Positions 23,749 through 36,159 of a stretch of DNA of 64,000 nucleotides are shown piece by piece. The stretch's first letter is position 1, and the number at the start of each line of letters is the position of its first letter. The notes beneath the pieces are model-generated. The model had not been told where the DNA came from. It saw nothing but the letters and a program-made list of their open reading frames with translations, and made no database searches. This DNA comes from Parascedosporium putredinis. Lineage: Eukaryota; Ascomycota; Sordariomycetes; Microascales; Microascaceae. Position numbers and translations under genes: made by a program. The DNA lies in assembly GCA_949357655.1 (NCBI GenBank), contig CASHTG010000016.1:806001-870000 (forward strand). Direction: 5' to 3'.

Positions 23749-24889
23749 ATGTCGTCCAAACCTGCTACTATCCCCCAAAATGACAATGTGGCTCATGCCC
23801 TCGCCGGCGCCGGCGGCGGTATCTTGTCCATGGCCTTGACGTGCGCTTTCCCCCGGAGGATGGGAGGAATCTCCCACCCTCCACCCTTTCCACCAACCCC
23901 TTAGCCCCATGGGCCCGTCGCGCTTCAAAGTTGACTAACACCGTCGGTTTCCTGCATCACAGGTACCCGCTCATCACCCTCTCCACCCGCGCTCAGGTCG
24001 AGTCCAAGCGCGCCGAGTCCAAGTTCTCCGAAGCCGTCCAGCGCATCATTGCCCGCGAGGGCGTGGCCGGCCTCTACGCCGGCATGGACTCGGCCCTCTT
24101 CGGCATCAGCGTCACCAACTTTGTCTACTACTACTGGTACGAGTGGACCCGCGCCTTCTTCGAGAACGCCGCCACCAAGGCCGGTCGCGCCACCAAGAAG
24201 CTCACCACCGTGGAGTCCATGATCGCGGGCGCCCTCGCCGGCTCGGCCACCGTGATCATCACCAACCCCATCTGGGTCATCAACACCCGCATGACCACTC
24301 GCAAGAGCAAGGCCGCCGACGAGGAGTCGGGTGAGAAGGCCGTCGAGAAGCCCCGAGGCACCATCGGTACCCTTCTCGCCCTCATCAAGGAGGAGGGTCC
24401 CCAGGCCCTCTTCTCCGGCGTCGTGCCCGCCCTGGTGCTCGTCATCAACCCCATCCTCCAGTACACTCTTTTCGAGCAGGCCAAGAATACTCTCGAGAAG
24501 AAGCGTAGGATCACCCCTACCATGGCCTTCTTCCTAGGCGCCCTCGGCAAGCTCTTTGCCACCTCCATCACCTACCCTTACATCACCGTTAAGAGCCAGA
24601 TGCATGTCGCTGGTAACGGCAAGAAGGAGGGCGTGATCCAGGCCATCCGCCGTGTCATCAAGGAGGAGGGCTATGGCGGCCTCTACAAGGGTAAGTTCAC
24701 TCCTCTTCCGAGACCGAATCCCGGATCTTTCCTAGCTTGCACTCCCCGGTATCTAACCCCTCTTTTCTAGGCATTGGCCCCAAGGTCACTCAGAGTGTCC
24801 TCACTGCCGCCTTCCTCTTCGCCTTTAAGGATGCCCTTTACACCCAAACCGTAAGGCTCCGATTGGCCGCCGCCAAGAAGGCCGCTTAA
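23749..24889 (+). CDS. Peroxisomal adenine nucleotide carrier (PMP47/ANT1 family)
   Basis: A mitochondrial-carrier-family protein of 312 residues with three repeats. It is the peroxisomal branch, which exchanges ATP for AMP so that medium-chain fatty acids can be activated inside peroxisomes. Exons are 23749-23840, 23963-24690 and 24771-24889. The three carrier signatures are YPLITLSTRAQ (after the first intron), NPIWVINTRM and YPYITVKSQM. The N-terminus NVAHALAGAGGGILSMALTY and the even-numbered-helix motif GLYAGMDSALFG fit PMP47 rather than mitochondrial ADP/ATP carriers, which end RRRMMM. The second intron has a good branch site and the acceptor CTTTTCTAG. The reading frame is intact. Confidence 0.9.
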
Positions 24890-25447
24890 ATCAGTCGGGA
24901 AATGCCCTGTCACGGTCTTGATTTGATGTCACAGGCCGCGGAAATGGCGTGAATTACATATATCCCCTGTTTTGAGATTGTACTTGTGAATGCCAGTATC
25001 CCCAGGTTATCTTGATCCGGCATCAAGACCTAAGTAAATACCGGGAGACTGTAGGAGAGGAGGAGAGGAGGCATGGACGAGAAAACCAGGTGGAGTGAAT
25101 GATTATAGTACATGGGAATGATACCAAAGAGTATGGCGGGAACATAACAAGCTGCGAAGACGTGTACGCGCACATGACGAGGTTTGAAGGATGGCAGAGG
25201 ATCAATGTTAGAACATCTGCCGAGAGGTTGTGTATGATAAATACAAGTATAAACCCCCGAATATATCTAGACATGTTTCCTTTTCGCCTTGTTTTTGTCT
25301 TCTTTCAACGCGCCCTCAGAAAATTGATCTATCTTCCATTCACCATATCCACTGTTCATTTCCCCTCTTTCTGTTCTTCCCTCTTTATTCGGCTTCCCTT
25401 TCGTTCCTCGTCACCCGCATCGACCGGCTTATCTCCGTCCATCCCTT
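24890..25447. other. Convergent 3' spacer, PMP47 / MAK10
   Basis: Contains the two convergent 3' ends, with T-rich sequence around 25280-25400. No gene is supported. Confidence 0.6.
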
Positions 25448-28063
25448 TTACAGGGGTATGACTTTTGGCACGATCCACCACTCGTGATACGCCCGACTTG
25501 CCTCGGGAATTTCTACCTTGGCCTTGATTTCCCCATCAGGACCCGCCGCCTCCACCATCTTCCGCAGACTAGCCGCCACCACACTCATCGCGATGCACGA
25601 CTTGAGCGCGTTCTTCGCTCCGTCCAGCCAAGCTTTGTACCCCATCCCGGAGAATGTGAGCGCCGGATCAAATTTTGAGACGGCCTCCAAGCTCTTCCTC
25701 GCGCTCGCCGCGGCCTTCGCGGCTTTTTCAAGCAATTCGTCCGTCGGCACGTCGATTTGTTCTACCGACTCCTTGAAAAGCTGGTAAGGGATCGTCTCCG
25801 GTACACCAATCGCGGAAAAGGGTCGCATGCGGAGCTCATACCGCAATTCGTCAGTGCTATACGGCCGAGGCGGTGGTTTTATTAGTTTCAGGCGGAGGAG
25901 AGCTGTGTATAAACAGGTCAGGCCGTCGGATAGATCCCAGATGATCGCGGTTTCGATGATGCTGAAGCGTAGGAAGGCTAATGACTCTATGACACGAGGA
26001 TCTGCTTGCACCCTTCGCTGGCTCCTCGGCTTCCTCGCGTACACGTCGACAAAGGCTTTTGCGCGCTCGAGGAGCTGGTAGCGCTGCTTACTCAAGTAGT
26101 TTAGATACCAGTACATGGACGCCAACTCGTCGTTCTGGTAAACGTCCAGCTCGAACCCAAGCTGAACGATCCAATTCATCAGTCGAAGTTTGTGAAGGCA
26201 GGCCCACGATGAAAGCGGGAGGGAGAGCATTGGCATCGGCGCGTTTCCTGGTAGACTAATCATGGAGGGCTCTTCTCCGGTGAGTTGGGATAAGGTCTGG
26301 TCGAGCTGCTCAGCCTCGCCATGAAGATAGTCCCACTCTCGCACGAGGTGAACAAGTGTTCGGCGTACCCTACACTTGTTTAGACACAATACTCGTGGGA
26401 TTTCAAAGTAGATGGGCGCCGCTTTTTGACGGAACTTCTCCATATGCTGAGCTATCTGAAACCGAGGATCGTGAACGGCCTCGACCTCATCATACGAGCG
26501 GTCCAGCAGGACACTCCAGGACATGATGAGCATTGAGAAGTCGTCATCTAATACCTGCCGCATGCTCTTATTGCCGAGTATGACCATATCATTAAAGATG
26601 AGTCCCTGAATCAAGCAGCGTACATAGACTAAAGGTTGTGGCTTCCGCGCTTGGAATGTCGCCACCGAAGTCTATAGAAGGTGACTGTTAGGGGAGGAAA
26701 AGAAAATAAAATAAAAAAGGTAGAGAAGTATGAAGGTTCGCTAAGCAGAGCAGTCTTACCAGAAGAGAATGAGGGTCCGAATAATCCGTAATATCCACCG
26801 CCTTAAGGCCGTCTTCAAGCAACCGCGTAAGATGGCCCGTGGCTTCGGTGAAGCTTAGCTTTACAATCGGCCTCGGTGGCATCGTGCTCGCAAGTTTCTG
26901 CTGTATCTTTATGCTGAACGAATCGGCAACTTTAGTGACAGGCACTGATGTTGTGGATTTAAAGCGGACCAGGGCCTCGTTAGCTCGTGTCCATGCTTCA
27001 CGAATGCCACTATGGTCTGCGGTATCCTCTGAGGCAACGACTGCGCGAAGGAAGGCATCCCTTAGCATGAGCCTGGCGTTAAGGGCTTCGGCAACCTCAG
27101 ACGGCAGAGGGTCTGTCAACGAGCCCACGAGGGACATTGCGTTTTCCAGGCAATCAAGGATATCCTCCAGGTCGATGGAATCGAGGAGGGTGCGGTTGTA
27201 TGTGTTGCTTACAAAATCTTCCTCCTATAAATCCGAAATCAGAATGTCCATGTGATAGTTTAGAGTACGGTTAGTCAAACCTCGTAGTAGGACTCGCCTT
27301 TTATGCGGCGAGCAACGAATGAACAGGTTTTCAGCACACCGACGCAGTATGCCCGAAGGATTTCGGACAGCATCGGGCGCCCAGAGTTGGGAGGAGCGTT
27401 CCGAATGAAGTCGGCCTGATTTATAGACTCGGGCGCAGGCATGAGGATCTCTTCGATATAGACGCACGTGAAAAGAGTCTGCGACAAGGGGTAGCCGAGA
27501 TGCCATGCCATCTATGGACGGTCAGTAAACGAAAGCGCGTCAAAGTAGTCCGCGCAAGATGAGGAAGCATATGAACCATACCTCGTGACACAGCAGCTGG
27601 TCCATAATACCAAGAACCTCATCTGGCAGAAGCTCCCTTTTCACGTCGTATAGCTCCCCGAGTTCGTCGTGAGGGTCATCAACGGCGCTATCCATCTTAG
27701 GGTCCATGATCTAAAGTTGCAAATTGAGCGCAGCTCGCAAAAAGAGACCCCGGTTTCCGAAGAGCCTACCTCGAGAGCCCCAACGGACTCGAACAAGGTA
27801 AAGAATCCATCCTTGACCAGTTCACCCGGTGGTAATGCTGAAATGTATTAGTTCCGGTCACTCCGCGTGCGATATTGGAGGGAAGCGCAATGTCTCTGGT
27901 GGGGCTGCCTGGAAACATCGGGGCAGTTTGGGGGCAGTTTGGGGAAGCACCTCTGCTAGAGTGATGCGACAGAGAAGAGGGGAAAATAAAACTACCTACT
28001 CGAAGCCGCTTTGGTTATCTTATCCGTAATATCCACCGCGACCACGGCCGCCTGACTTGCCAT
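25448..28063 (-). CDS. MAK10: NatC N-terminal acetyltransferase auxiliary subunit Mak10/Naa35
   Basis: Auxiliary subunit of the cytosolic NatC complex, which acetylates N-termini starting Met followed by a hydrophobic residue; partners are Naa30/Mak3 and Naa38. Six exons give about 726 residues: 28063-28000, 27837-27771, 27710-27582, 27511-27281, 27224-26760 and 26671-25448. The Mak10 N-terminal core is clear: DITDKITKAAS, then LVKDGFFTLFESVGALEIMD, DPKMDSAVDDP, and LCHEMAWHLGYPLSQTLFTC. One base is missing in the run CCC 27779-27781, at VGALE just before the second intron. The start ATG at 28063 lies 21 codons before the first intron and gives the family-typical DITDK opening. Confidence 0.9.
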
Positions 28064-28900
28064 GTCGGGAGGTGGCGGTGGCGGCGGGGATATCAAAAGC
28101 GTCGTGCATCAAGGTTGGCAGGGCTGCTGGGGGTTTGGTGGGATGACGCGAGAAAGGGAATGCCTGGCCCTTATCCTGATGCGCTCAGCGGGATCGCGCA
28201 TAAGATCAAAATAAGCGGGGTCCAGCGGTCACTAAGGCAGAAGAGGAGAATATATGCGCAAAGATAAATTGTTATGAAGGGGTTAAAGGAAAAGAGAAAA
28301 AAAAGCGTGTAGGGGAGAAGGTGGAGTTTGTAGACTAAAAAAGGATTGGGTTAAGGATGAGGGTCGATGTCAGTTATCCAGGCCTTGCGAATTCCGCCGT
28401 GGGATGAGTGAGGGCGGGTTGACGTTTTCCCTCTCGCTTCTCGGCGAATTGACACCAAGCGAGGAGAGACCTTTCTCTTCCACCACTTACGATTGAGGCA
28501 CAAGTCACTCGCCCCCATCTCTACAAAAAACATGTGAGTAAAACAAGATGGCGAGGCGTAGTCGGTTGGGATTCCCATCTACATTTCACCGTTCGAACTC
28601 TGCGAGCTCCCGAAATTGGAGATACGTGACCCGGCCGGTCCCCGTGAAGGGACCCCACCGGTAAAGGCAATTGTCGTTGAAGAAAGACACACTGGATTGA
28701 TGCCATTGGGTTTCTATGGTACAGATACGGCCATCATAAGAGCGCAGGAGGGGACCCGGCTCGACATTAGGCCCCCATTTATGAACACATCCTCATCATC
28801 ACTCCCTCCCTGACTACGCCCGAGCGGACGAGCGTCAGGTTCCGATTCCTCAACCCAGGACTACCCCATCACCAAACAATTCGATAGTCGTCCACATCTT
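28064..28900. other. Intergenic region, MAK10 / ATP15
   Basis: Both flanking genes are on the minus strand, so this 0.84-kb spacer is the MAK10 promoter and the ATP15 3' region. No further gene is supported. Confidence 0.55.
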
Positions 28901-29340
28901 TTAAGAGCTCTTAGCAGCGGCCTCGGCCCTAGCGGCAGCGTTGGCCTGGTTGAGATCGATGGCGTCGCTTTGCTTGCCGTTCTGTTGAGCGAAACCCATA
29001 GTCAGCATTTCTGGATCCCCGGAACATCCCGCGGCTATCCTTTTCCCATCTCGAGTTTCCTTACCTTCCAGGACGCGAGCTTCAGCTCGACCTCACCCCT
29101 GCGCTCGACGGCAATCCTCTTGTCATCTTTCAGGCTTCGACGAACGGCACGAGCGGCGACGGCGAGATAGCGGTTGTAGCTAGAATCGGGGTTGCAATCG
29201 TTGGTGAGCTGTTTTCATTTCGCCCTTGTTTTTTTCTTTCGCAGTCCGGGGGCAGGGGACCAATTGACTGGGTTCGAGCGCGGATAATCGGAGGGCGAAT
29301 TCACTTACCTAATGCCGGCGGCTTTCCACGCAAAGGTCAT
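28901..29340 (-). CDS. ATP15: F1Fo ATP synthase epsilon subunit, mitochondrial
   Basis: A 75-residue subunit of the mitochondrial F1 central stalk. Exons are 29340-29309, 29179-29065 and 28981-28901. The first intron is inside codon 11, giving FAWKAAGISYNRYLAVAARA, which is the family signature; the second exon ends ELKLASWK and the last continues NGKQSDAIDLNQ. The tail AAARAEAAAKSS is Ala-rich. Like its orthologues it has no cleavable presequence and is very basic. The alternative acceptor about 30 bp upstream in intron 1 (GAAAACAG) would insert unrelated residues, so I use the CTAG acceptor at 29180. The frame is intact. Confidence 0.93.
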
Positions 29341-29885
29341 TTTGACTGGGATCGGAAGGGGTCTCGGTCGGGGATGGTTGAGGGTTTTGATTGTAGGCTT
29401 GGTGATGTTTTTTGGATGAATGGCTCGAACGCAGCAAAAGACTCGGATCTTCGCAAGGCCGAGTTCGCCTCGGACACCATGTCATCACGTGAATAGTCAC
29501 GTGGAGCAATATGTGTTTCGCACTGATTTGCACTGTGTGTGTTCTCACGAACTCACGAAAACACTCGACTAACAAGATTTTGAGATTTTATGGTGGCATG
29601 CAAGTGAGAGGAAGCACTCGATATCAATTTGCATTTTTTAAAGCACGACTTTTTGCGCTTCGGATTGTTTGATCCTGATCATACTATCCAAAATACATTG
29701 CTATATATCCTCATATACACTTGTCGCATTTCCACATCGTCTCTAACGATGGCGACCGGGTATCTTGACGCCGGACAAAAACGCCCCCAGAAGAAAATAA
29801 GTTACAAGAAAAATAAGGGAGTTTCGGGGGAGAGGGGAAAGGGAGAGAAAGAAGAAAACTTGAAACACCAGAGGTGATGTTGGCT
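29341..29885. other. Intergenic region, ATP15 / RGS protein
   Basis: ATP15 promoter and 3' end of the RGS gene, both minus strand. AT-rich around 29580-29720. No gene is supported. Confidence 0.55.
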
Positions 29886-31405
29886 TCACCTAAACATGTC
29901 GGGGATAGAGGGCACAAAAATAAGGCCCACGGTGATGCCAACGCCGAGAAGGGTTCCCCAGAGCATAGAGCCCGCAATAACACCATCCTGCAAGACGATG
30001 ACATGACGGTTCTGTATAGGCACGGTGGAATCTGTAATCCGAGCAAATACCGACTTGTTCTCGTACTTGCTCACCCACTCCTCGTCCGAAAAGTCGTTCT
30101 TGCCTCCTAGAGATTGCAGAGACGCCTTGCGCAGGGGATCCACGAAGCTCATGACCGAGTCGGCCGTGTTCTTTCGCAAATGTCTCTTGGATTTCCGAAA
30201 ACTCTCCGTCTCAATGTCCGAGGGCTGCTCCCAGGCGCAGCTGCTTCCTATTCTTGAAGTGCAAAAACATGCACATGCCGCTGGCCGACGCGATGAGGCT
30301 ACAGAGCGCCATGACCCACAGCGGACCGGTGATGAGGCGCCAGAGCCGAGGCCAGTCCATGACGATGAAGACGACGTCGAGGGCCAGGGCTGCAAAAGCA
30401 TGAATGTGTTGGCTCCTCGAATGAGAAACATGAGGGCCCTGTTGGAATTGCTGATGCTCCAGTGGATGAAGTTGGGATGTAGCTCCCCGCGAAGCACGGC
30501 TTCGGCGCTGATGAAGGCCGGAAGGAGGGCTGATGGGTGGGTTGTGTGCTCAGCTGCGTGCACGCAGGCCGCCCTGTCCGCCGCAGACAGCTGGAGCTGT
30601 CGTGGAGAGCCAGACATGATGTAGTGGCGAAGGATCTCATTCACTTCATGACGGTAAGGCTGGGCACTGACTATATATGGAAAACATGCAGTATTAGCAT
30701 CCCGAAGATACGGCTCTCAACCAGAGAAGGAAGGGGGGCAAGGGTATTTGATGCAAAACGACATGTACACTTACAAGGCTCCCAATTTTGCCCAACGTCT
30801 CCGCCAGCTCTGTCTATCACAACAGGCCCGGGCGACCTGGGAAGGGAGAAATTCGTGGCCGAGGGGCTGCTCCGATGTGACTTTTGAGGTTGGAGACTTC
30901 CCCGGTGCTTTGCTGCTCCTCTCCATCCAGGATGTCGAGGATGGTGCCCATCTTTGCCTTCTCTCTGAGGCTACCATTACGGCTATGGGAAGTGACAGGA
31001 CGCTTGTTTTCGGGGTCCCACTTAGGCGCCATGGACTTTTGCTTGGGCGAGAGTTCCATCCATCGCTTGATATAGTCGCAATACCAGAGGAAGAACTGAA
31101 GAGTCTCGGCTTCATACTCAACGTACACCAAGTAATCCATGAAGTCGTTGAGTGAACAAGGCTATTATTAGCGCTGGTTAGCATTTCCCATTTTTCTGTT
31201 TGGCCCAACGCAATGCCTAGAGAAAGGCTCGTTGACCTACCTGGGGCGTCTTATTCTTCACTATCTCTTCGAATCGAAGGTTGGGATGAATCCACTTCTT
31301 CGTGTCTTTCGCCTTCTTCTCCAGTTCCTCAAAGTTGAACGTGTCCCTCTTATCGAGTGCCCGGTTCCTCTTCCTCCCCGACCCACGATACATAAGGAGC
31401 GTCAT
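29886..31405 (-). CDS. Membrane-anchored RGS-domain protein
   Basis: A regulator of G-protein signalling attached to membrane, about 446 residues. RGS proteins speed GTP hydrolysis on G-alpha subunits. Exons are 31405-31241, 31161-30775 and 30670-29886. The RGS domain is split by low-complexity sequence. Its first part is LRFEEIVKNKTPQPCSLNDF with DYLVYVEYEAETLQFFLWYC. Its second part is QPYRHEVNEILRHYIM and LHPNFIHWSISNSNRALMFL. Three hydrophobic segments follow: LALDVVFIVMDWPRLW, WVMALCSLIASASGMCMFL and GSMLWGTLLGVGITVGLIFV near the C-terminus. Frame breaks are one base in GGG 30830-30832, one base near 30385 and two bases near 30235; with them the exon sum is 447 codons. The second intron ends with a TATATAG acceptor. 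It resembles fungal RGS proteins with C-terminal membrane helices; the G-alpha partner is unknown. Confidence 0.8.
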
Positions 31406-34400
31406 GTTGACGGTCCACAGAGCAGAGGGAGAGGCGAGGAGTGATACAGGGCGAGACGAAGTGAAGCTGGCTACGTAGTATGCCTACCAACACTTGTACA
31501 ACACCGGGATGGGGCCAGTTATCAAGGGAAAGGAGGAGGGGAGAGAAACAAAAAGAGAAAATCTCGCGCAGGGAGTGACCGGGGATTTTAACATGTAGCA
31601 CAAGAGGGCAGATCGACGGATGAAGCTAGGAACGGGGCGGGGGCACATCACACCTCTCCAAAGAAGAAGCTAGACTGCTGGGTAGGGGTGGGGGAGGGAT
31701 TCCAATTTCTGCCGGTAGAGCTGGGCTAGACAAGTGGTGTCGGGGCCCAAGCTCAAGCCGTCCTCTTGTTTCAACGACGATTGTGACAATCACCGATCAG
31801 CCAACACGAAGAATCGCGGGCGGGAGGGGATAAATAGGTTGTTGGCCATGGACGAGCAACGTGAGCTCCAAGCAGGGGAGGGGGTCGAGGGGGATGGGGA
31901 GAGTGTGTGTGGGAGACAGGGGGTTAGGCACGAATGAGAGGGAAGAGGGAGACCAAAGATGTGAGGCTCGAAGATCGGGGGTGGACGCGATGTCGATCAG
32001 GTGGTCTAATCTACCAGACACCAACACATATCTCTTGCCTCCAGCTTGTTTCCTCAGACGCGTCGTGCCTCTCAAGGCAGCGGATTGGCCGCAAGTGTGA
32101 AGAGCGGGCCGTTTGAGACTAAAATGAAGGCGTTCGTGAAGCCGGGAAAAGCATCGGTGTAAGCCACGAGCCATGGCACTGCGGCATAAATGACAAAAGA
32201 GGGAACGAAACGAGGGCAGGCATCTAAGCTCTTTTTTCTTTCATGACATATAGTGGCCTCCAGACTAGAGGGCGGCATTGGGAGCGGGGGACAGGAAAGA
32301 GCTCAGCTCGGAGCTCTACACAGATCAAAACGAGGTCGAGGCATCCGTGCTCGATCCGGGCCAACAATCATCCCTCTCCTCTCGTACCAGAGTGCGGGGT
32401 GGTCGAGATCTCAAACGCGAGGCACTTTCTTTCTCAATGCAATCGCCGTACTCTAACGAAAAAGAAAGAAAAAACCTGCAGCCCGACTCCGATTGCAGCT
32501 ACGAAGGATGCCTATTGGGGAGGGGAGGGGCACGAAAAGGGACGAATGAACCCGACTCCCCGGGCGAAGGGAGGGGAGCCTTCGGGTTGCAACTCGGCTT
32601 CCAACTCGATTTGCTGGCGCGCTCGCCGGCCCAGACCTGTGCTGCTGCTACTGCGTTGTGTCGACCCGAGGCTAGCGCCAGGCACACTGCAGCGTTGCAA
32701 CCCGGCATGTGGTCATCGGACTAGGCGAGTCGAGAATGCAGACCGCCAGCACCGCAAGGATCGCAGAAAGAGGAAAAGAAGCGACGAATGCGCAGGTCCT
32801 CTCGGTCGAGATGCAGAAATCCGATGTGCATGGGCCCCTGTCGCATCTCAAACGGCTTCGAGCCGGGAACCGGACCTGTGGTTTTGGTGGGAAGGACGAG
32901 AAGAAGCCCCTGGAGAGGCTTCGTCACGTCTGCTGGCCAGGCCAGGGACCCTAGACTTCAAGAACCTACACCTCCTATGCGGTAACTTGCTCTCGTGCTT
33001 CGACCTCTGTTGTGGCTCTTGGAGCGGTGTGCAATTGACGCGATTCGCGTGCATGTCTTCCTCCAGTATAGACTAGCTTGACAATCAAGAGCCAGGCAAC
33101 AAAGTGGAAAGGAGGCAAAGCTACCATGTACGGGCGGGAGGCTCTCGCGCTCCTCCTCCCTCAATCCTCTTCTCGATCCCCCAGCCCCCATAAGAGGGGT
33201 CTCGGTTCCATGGACTCGCAGGAAAATCTTGACGGATCTTCGGATAATCGAGGTTTGAAATCCAAGTTAGGGTGGCCAGGTTCGTTCATGCTTCCGCCAT
33301 TCCTCAGGGCTCGAGGTGGGGGCACTGACTTGAGCGCTGGGCCTAAGGAATCGCGTCGCATGAATGATCGTTGGCAGTCCACATCCCAAACCCGACAAAT
33401 CATGACGAAATCACACAGGCCTAAACTACACCCGGCCTGGCCAAGACCAGGGCGTTAGAGGCTACTGAATAGAGGAGCGGGAAAAGCGTGGGGTTTTCTT
33501 TTTTCCCGGGAATTTCTCAGGGGAGTTTCTTTTTCCAAGTGTGGCTGTCTTGTCTGGACCTGGCTCGACGATTGCCGTTTCTGGTCAAGGAGAGGGGAAT
33601 GCACAGGGTCTGATACGCCAGGATGAAACCTGGTTTCGGGCCCCCAAGTTAAAGCCTCAATTCCTCCAACCTTTTTTCACTCATTCATGCCCACTCTGCT
33701 GGACAATCTTGGATATGTACGCTTGAACATGCATCGTCATAAAAAAGTTATGCAGGCCCGCCATATCGTCAGTCGGGAGGCTTCCCGAACCTGCAAGATG
33801 TCTGTCGGGATCTCCTCATATTAATTGGCAATCTTGACGAGATGTGAGGGAGACGACCTGTAACTCAGCATCTGGGACGTCGATTGTGCATGTATTCGAA
33901 TGTGGGGGTTTCAAACTCCCATGCCCCAAGGAAAATCGAGCGCCAGCGGCGTTTGCCAGGTTAAACTATGCCTCTCAAGGTTCAGAAAGCTGGAGTGTAT
34001 GTATTAGTGTAGATGAATTTCCTGTGGACTGGATGCCAAGCCCCGACTTCTCCAACGGCCGACTCTCTTCGGCAAGTGGCCCACTCCACGACTCGGGGGC
34101 CCACCAATTGTCCTCATCAAGAGCCGGAAGGCTCCGAAAATGACCAACCAGTTTAAGCGATCTTCGCAACAAGCTAACTATCCGTACGAGCTGTGAAAAC
34201 TTGGGAGCAACGGGTAGAGCGAAGACGAGGAAAGGGAAGCCAGGGGAAAGGGAACAAAATAGACTGAATCAAGCCAACGGAGGAGCACCGGGCCGCATTC
34301 CACCCAGACTCTTGAAATGAACATGATCTAACTCGTAAAAATTACTTGATTCGCTTTTTCTCACTACAAAAACATGCCAAAAAAGAGAAAAAAAGAGGTC

Positions 34401-34416
34401 AACCCTAGGCCCCTCC
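31406..34416. other. Gene-poor intergenic region
   Basis: A 3-kb spacer between minus-strand genes. It includes a plus-strand open frame of 277 codons (32243-33076) that has no ATG-proximal conserved motif, odd Arg/Cys/Trp-rich composition and overlapping open frames in other phases, so it is not called. No RNA gene or transposon was recognised. Confidence 0.5.
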
Positions 34417-35208
34417 TCAGTCGATATGTAAACCCCCACTCGCCACAAGATGCAGTCCATTGATCCAGCTCGCCCTCGGCTCGCAGAGGAAGCCCACCGC
34501 AAACGCAATCTCCTCCGGCTTCGCCACCCTCTGGCCCACGGGCGTCTGATCCATCACGGGCTTCATCGCCGCCATAAACTCCTCGCCCGCCGCCGCGAAC
34601 CCTTCCGTCATCGTCGGCCCCGGGCTCACCGCGTTGACCGTGCACCCGTACTGCGGCGGCAGCTCCTTGGCCCACACCCGCGTAAAGCTGTCCACCATGC
34701 CCTTGGTCCCTGCGTAAATGGTTTGCAACGGCGGCGCCGCGCGCGCCGAGATGGAGCAAATGTTCACGATGCGCCCGCCACCGCTGCCGCTCGCGCCGTC
34801 TAGCTTTGGGAGGTGTGGAAGCACCGCTTGCGTGAGCAAAAACGTACCCCGCCCGTTGAGGTTAACGAGTCGGTTCCAGTCGTCCAGGGTCTGCTCCGGC
34901 AGCGGCTTGTTCACGGCTAATGCCGCGTTGTTGACCAGGATATCGACGCTGCCGTACCTCGCCACGGCCGCGTCCACCAGCACCTGCGGTCCGGTTTCCG
35001 TGCTGATGTCTGCCTCTACAGTGATGGATGTGGACGGTGTCGCGAGCGACGCTAGCACTTTTTCTGCATCCGGCTTGATGTCGGCGAAAGGGTAGTTGAT
35101 GACGATGCTCGCGCCCCGGGATGAGAGTTCCTGCGCAATAGCGGCGCCTATCCCGGTGCTAGACCCGGTGACTATGGCTACCTTTCCCGTGAGTGTTTGG
35201 TCCGGCAT
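34417..35208 (-). CDS. Short-chain dehydrogenase/reductase (classical SDR)
   Basis: An intronless, intact 263-residue NAD(P)-dependent oxidoreductase. The cofactor site TGSSTGIG is at residues 14-21, the structural NNAA at 93-96, the catalytic Ser near 152-154 and the YxxxK pair at Tyr165 and Lys169 (YAGTK). VSPGPTMTEG follows at 194-203. The C-terminus LHLVASGGLHID is the usual end of 3-ketoacyl-ACP-reductase-like SDRs, in which the Asn/Asp-Gly-Gly turn precedes the last residues. Arg31-Gly in the second strand suggests NADPH but this is weak. Substrate cannot be assigned. It stands alone between two non-metabolic genes. Confidence 0.9.
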   Translation of the reverse strand: MPDQTLTGKVAIVTGSSTGIGAAIAQELSSRGASIVINYPFADIKPDAEKVLASLATPSTSITVEADISTETGPQVLVDAAVARYGSVDILVNNAALAVNKPLPEQTLDDWNRLVNLNGRGTFLLTQAVLPHLPKLDGASGSGGGRIVNICSISARAAPPLQTIYAGTKGMVDSFTRVWAKELPPQYGCTVNAVSPGPTMTEGFAAAGEEFMAAMKPVMDQTPVGQRVAKPEEIAFAVGFLCEPRASWINGLHLVASGGLHID

Positions 35209-36159
35209 GGCGAAAATCTTTGTGTAGACTCGGTTCCTCCTGATAGACTAAAATAGGTGCTGGCGCAAGTGTTTGGAGAAGCGGGGAATGGAGACAATGT
35301 TTGATACTTTTGTTTTCTGCCTTTCGCCTTTTTCCGCAAATAGATTTGGGAAGAAGAGAGGGAGAACAGAGTTATGGATATAATCGCCTTGGTTGATGAG
35401 CTCAAACAATATCGTGGAATAGTGCACGATGCGTCGACTCTTTAATACCCAGCCATTGACTTCAATTCTGCTGGACCCTTTTACATGAGGTCCACTGTGG
35501 GGCGGGCCCCTCTTTCGGAAATGCGGGCACCACCACAACGAAGTAGGCTAATCCCCCTCCTTTCCCCCTCCCTCAACGCGGCCGACGGTGGCACCGGGGT
35601 GGACGCCTGTAGTGCCACAAGTCTGGGGTAGCCCAGGGGTTCTGGAACCTGCGCAAAGTGTGATCAATGCGTCGTTGCTGGTGTTTCTTGGTGACTGAAA
35701 GGAACCACAGCTGCCTGGGTCTGCGTAGCTTTTCGTCGTACACAAGGTTGGCTAGTCCAAAATAGACCACTGGCAGTTGAAGCTACGTTCACACATCGGT
35801 TGTTGCGTGTGACTTGGACACAAAATGCGGGTCCCGATATCCTCCTATGAACTCCCCATTCGGGATGAGGGGGCGGGACAGCCGGGGCCGGGGAGTGGCC
35901 CAGACCGTTCAAGGTCCGCGGATCCCGCCAGACGTGTCTATGACCGACGTAGGGTATGCTCATCCGATGCATAGTGTAGAGGTAGCAGAGGTCTGAAAAT
36001 AACAAGTGTATGCATTTATGGATCAATACCTTTATACTACTCCTAAGAACTACAATCACCTCAAAAAGGGTTGCTTAGGTATTACGAAGCCATGCTCGTG
36101 CTTACCCAGTCGACCGTCGCATCATCGTTTATCCGGACGGCTCAACGCCATCAACAAGT
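35209..36159. other. Intergenic region, SDR / small membrane protein
   Basis: SDR promoter and the 3' end of the next minus-strand gene, 0.95 kb. Only short overlapping open frames. No gene is supported. Confidence 0.55.

Noticed and set aside
32243..33076. 277-codon plus-strand open frame
   Set aside because: Odd Arg/Cys/Trp-rich composition, no conserved motif, no intron signals, and other frames are equally open.
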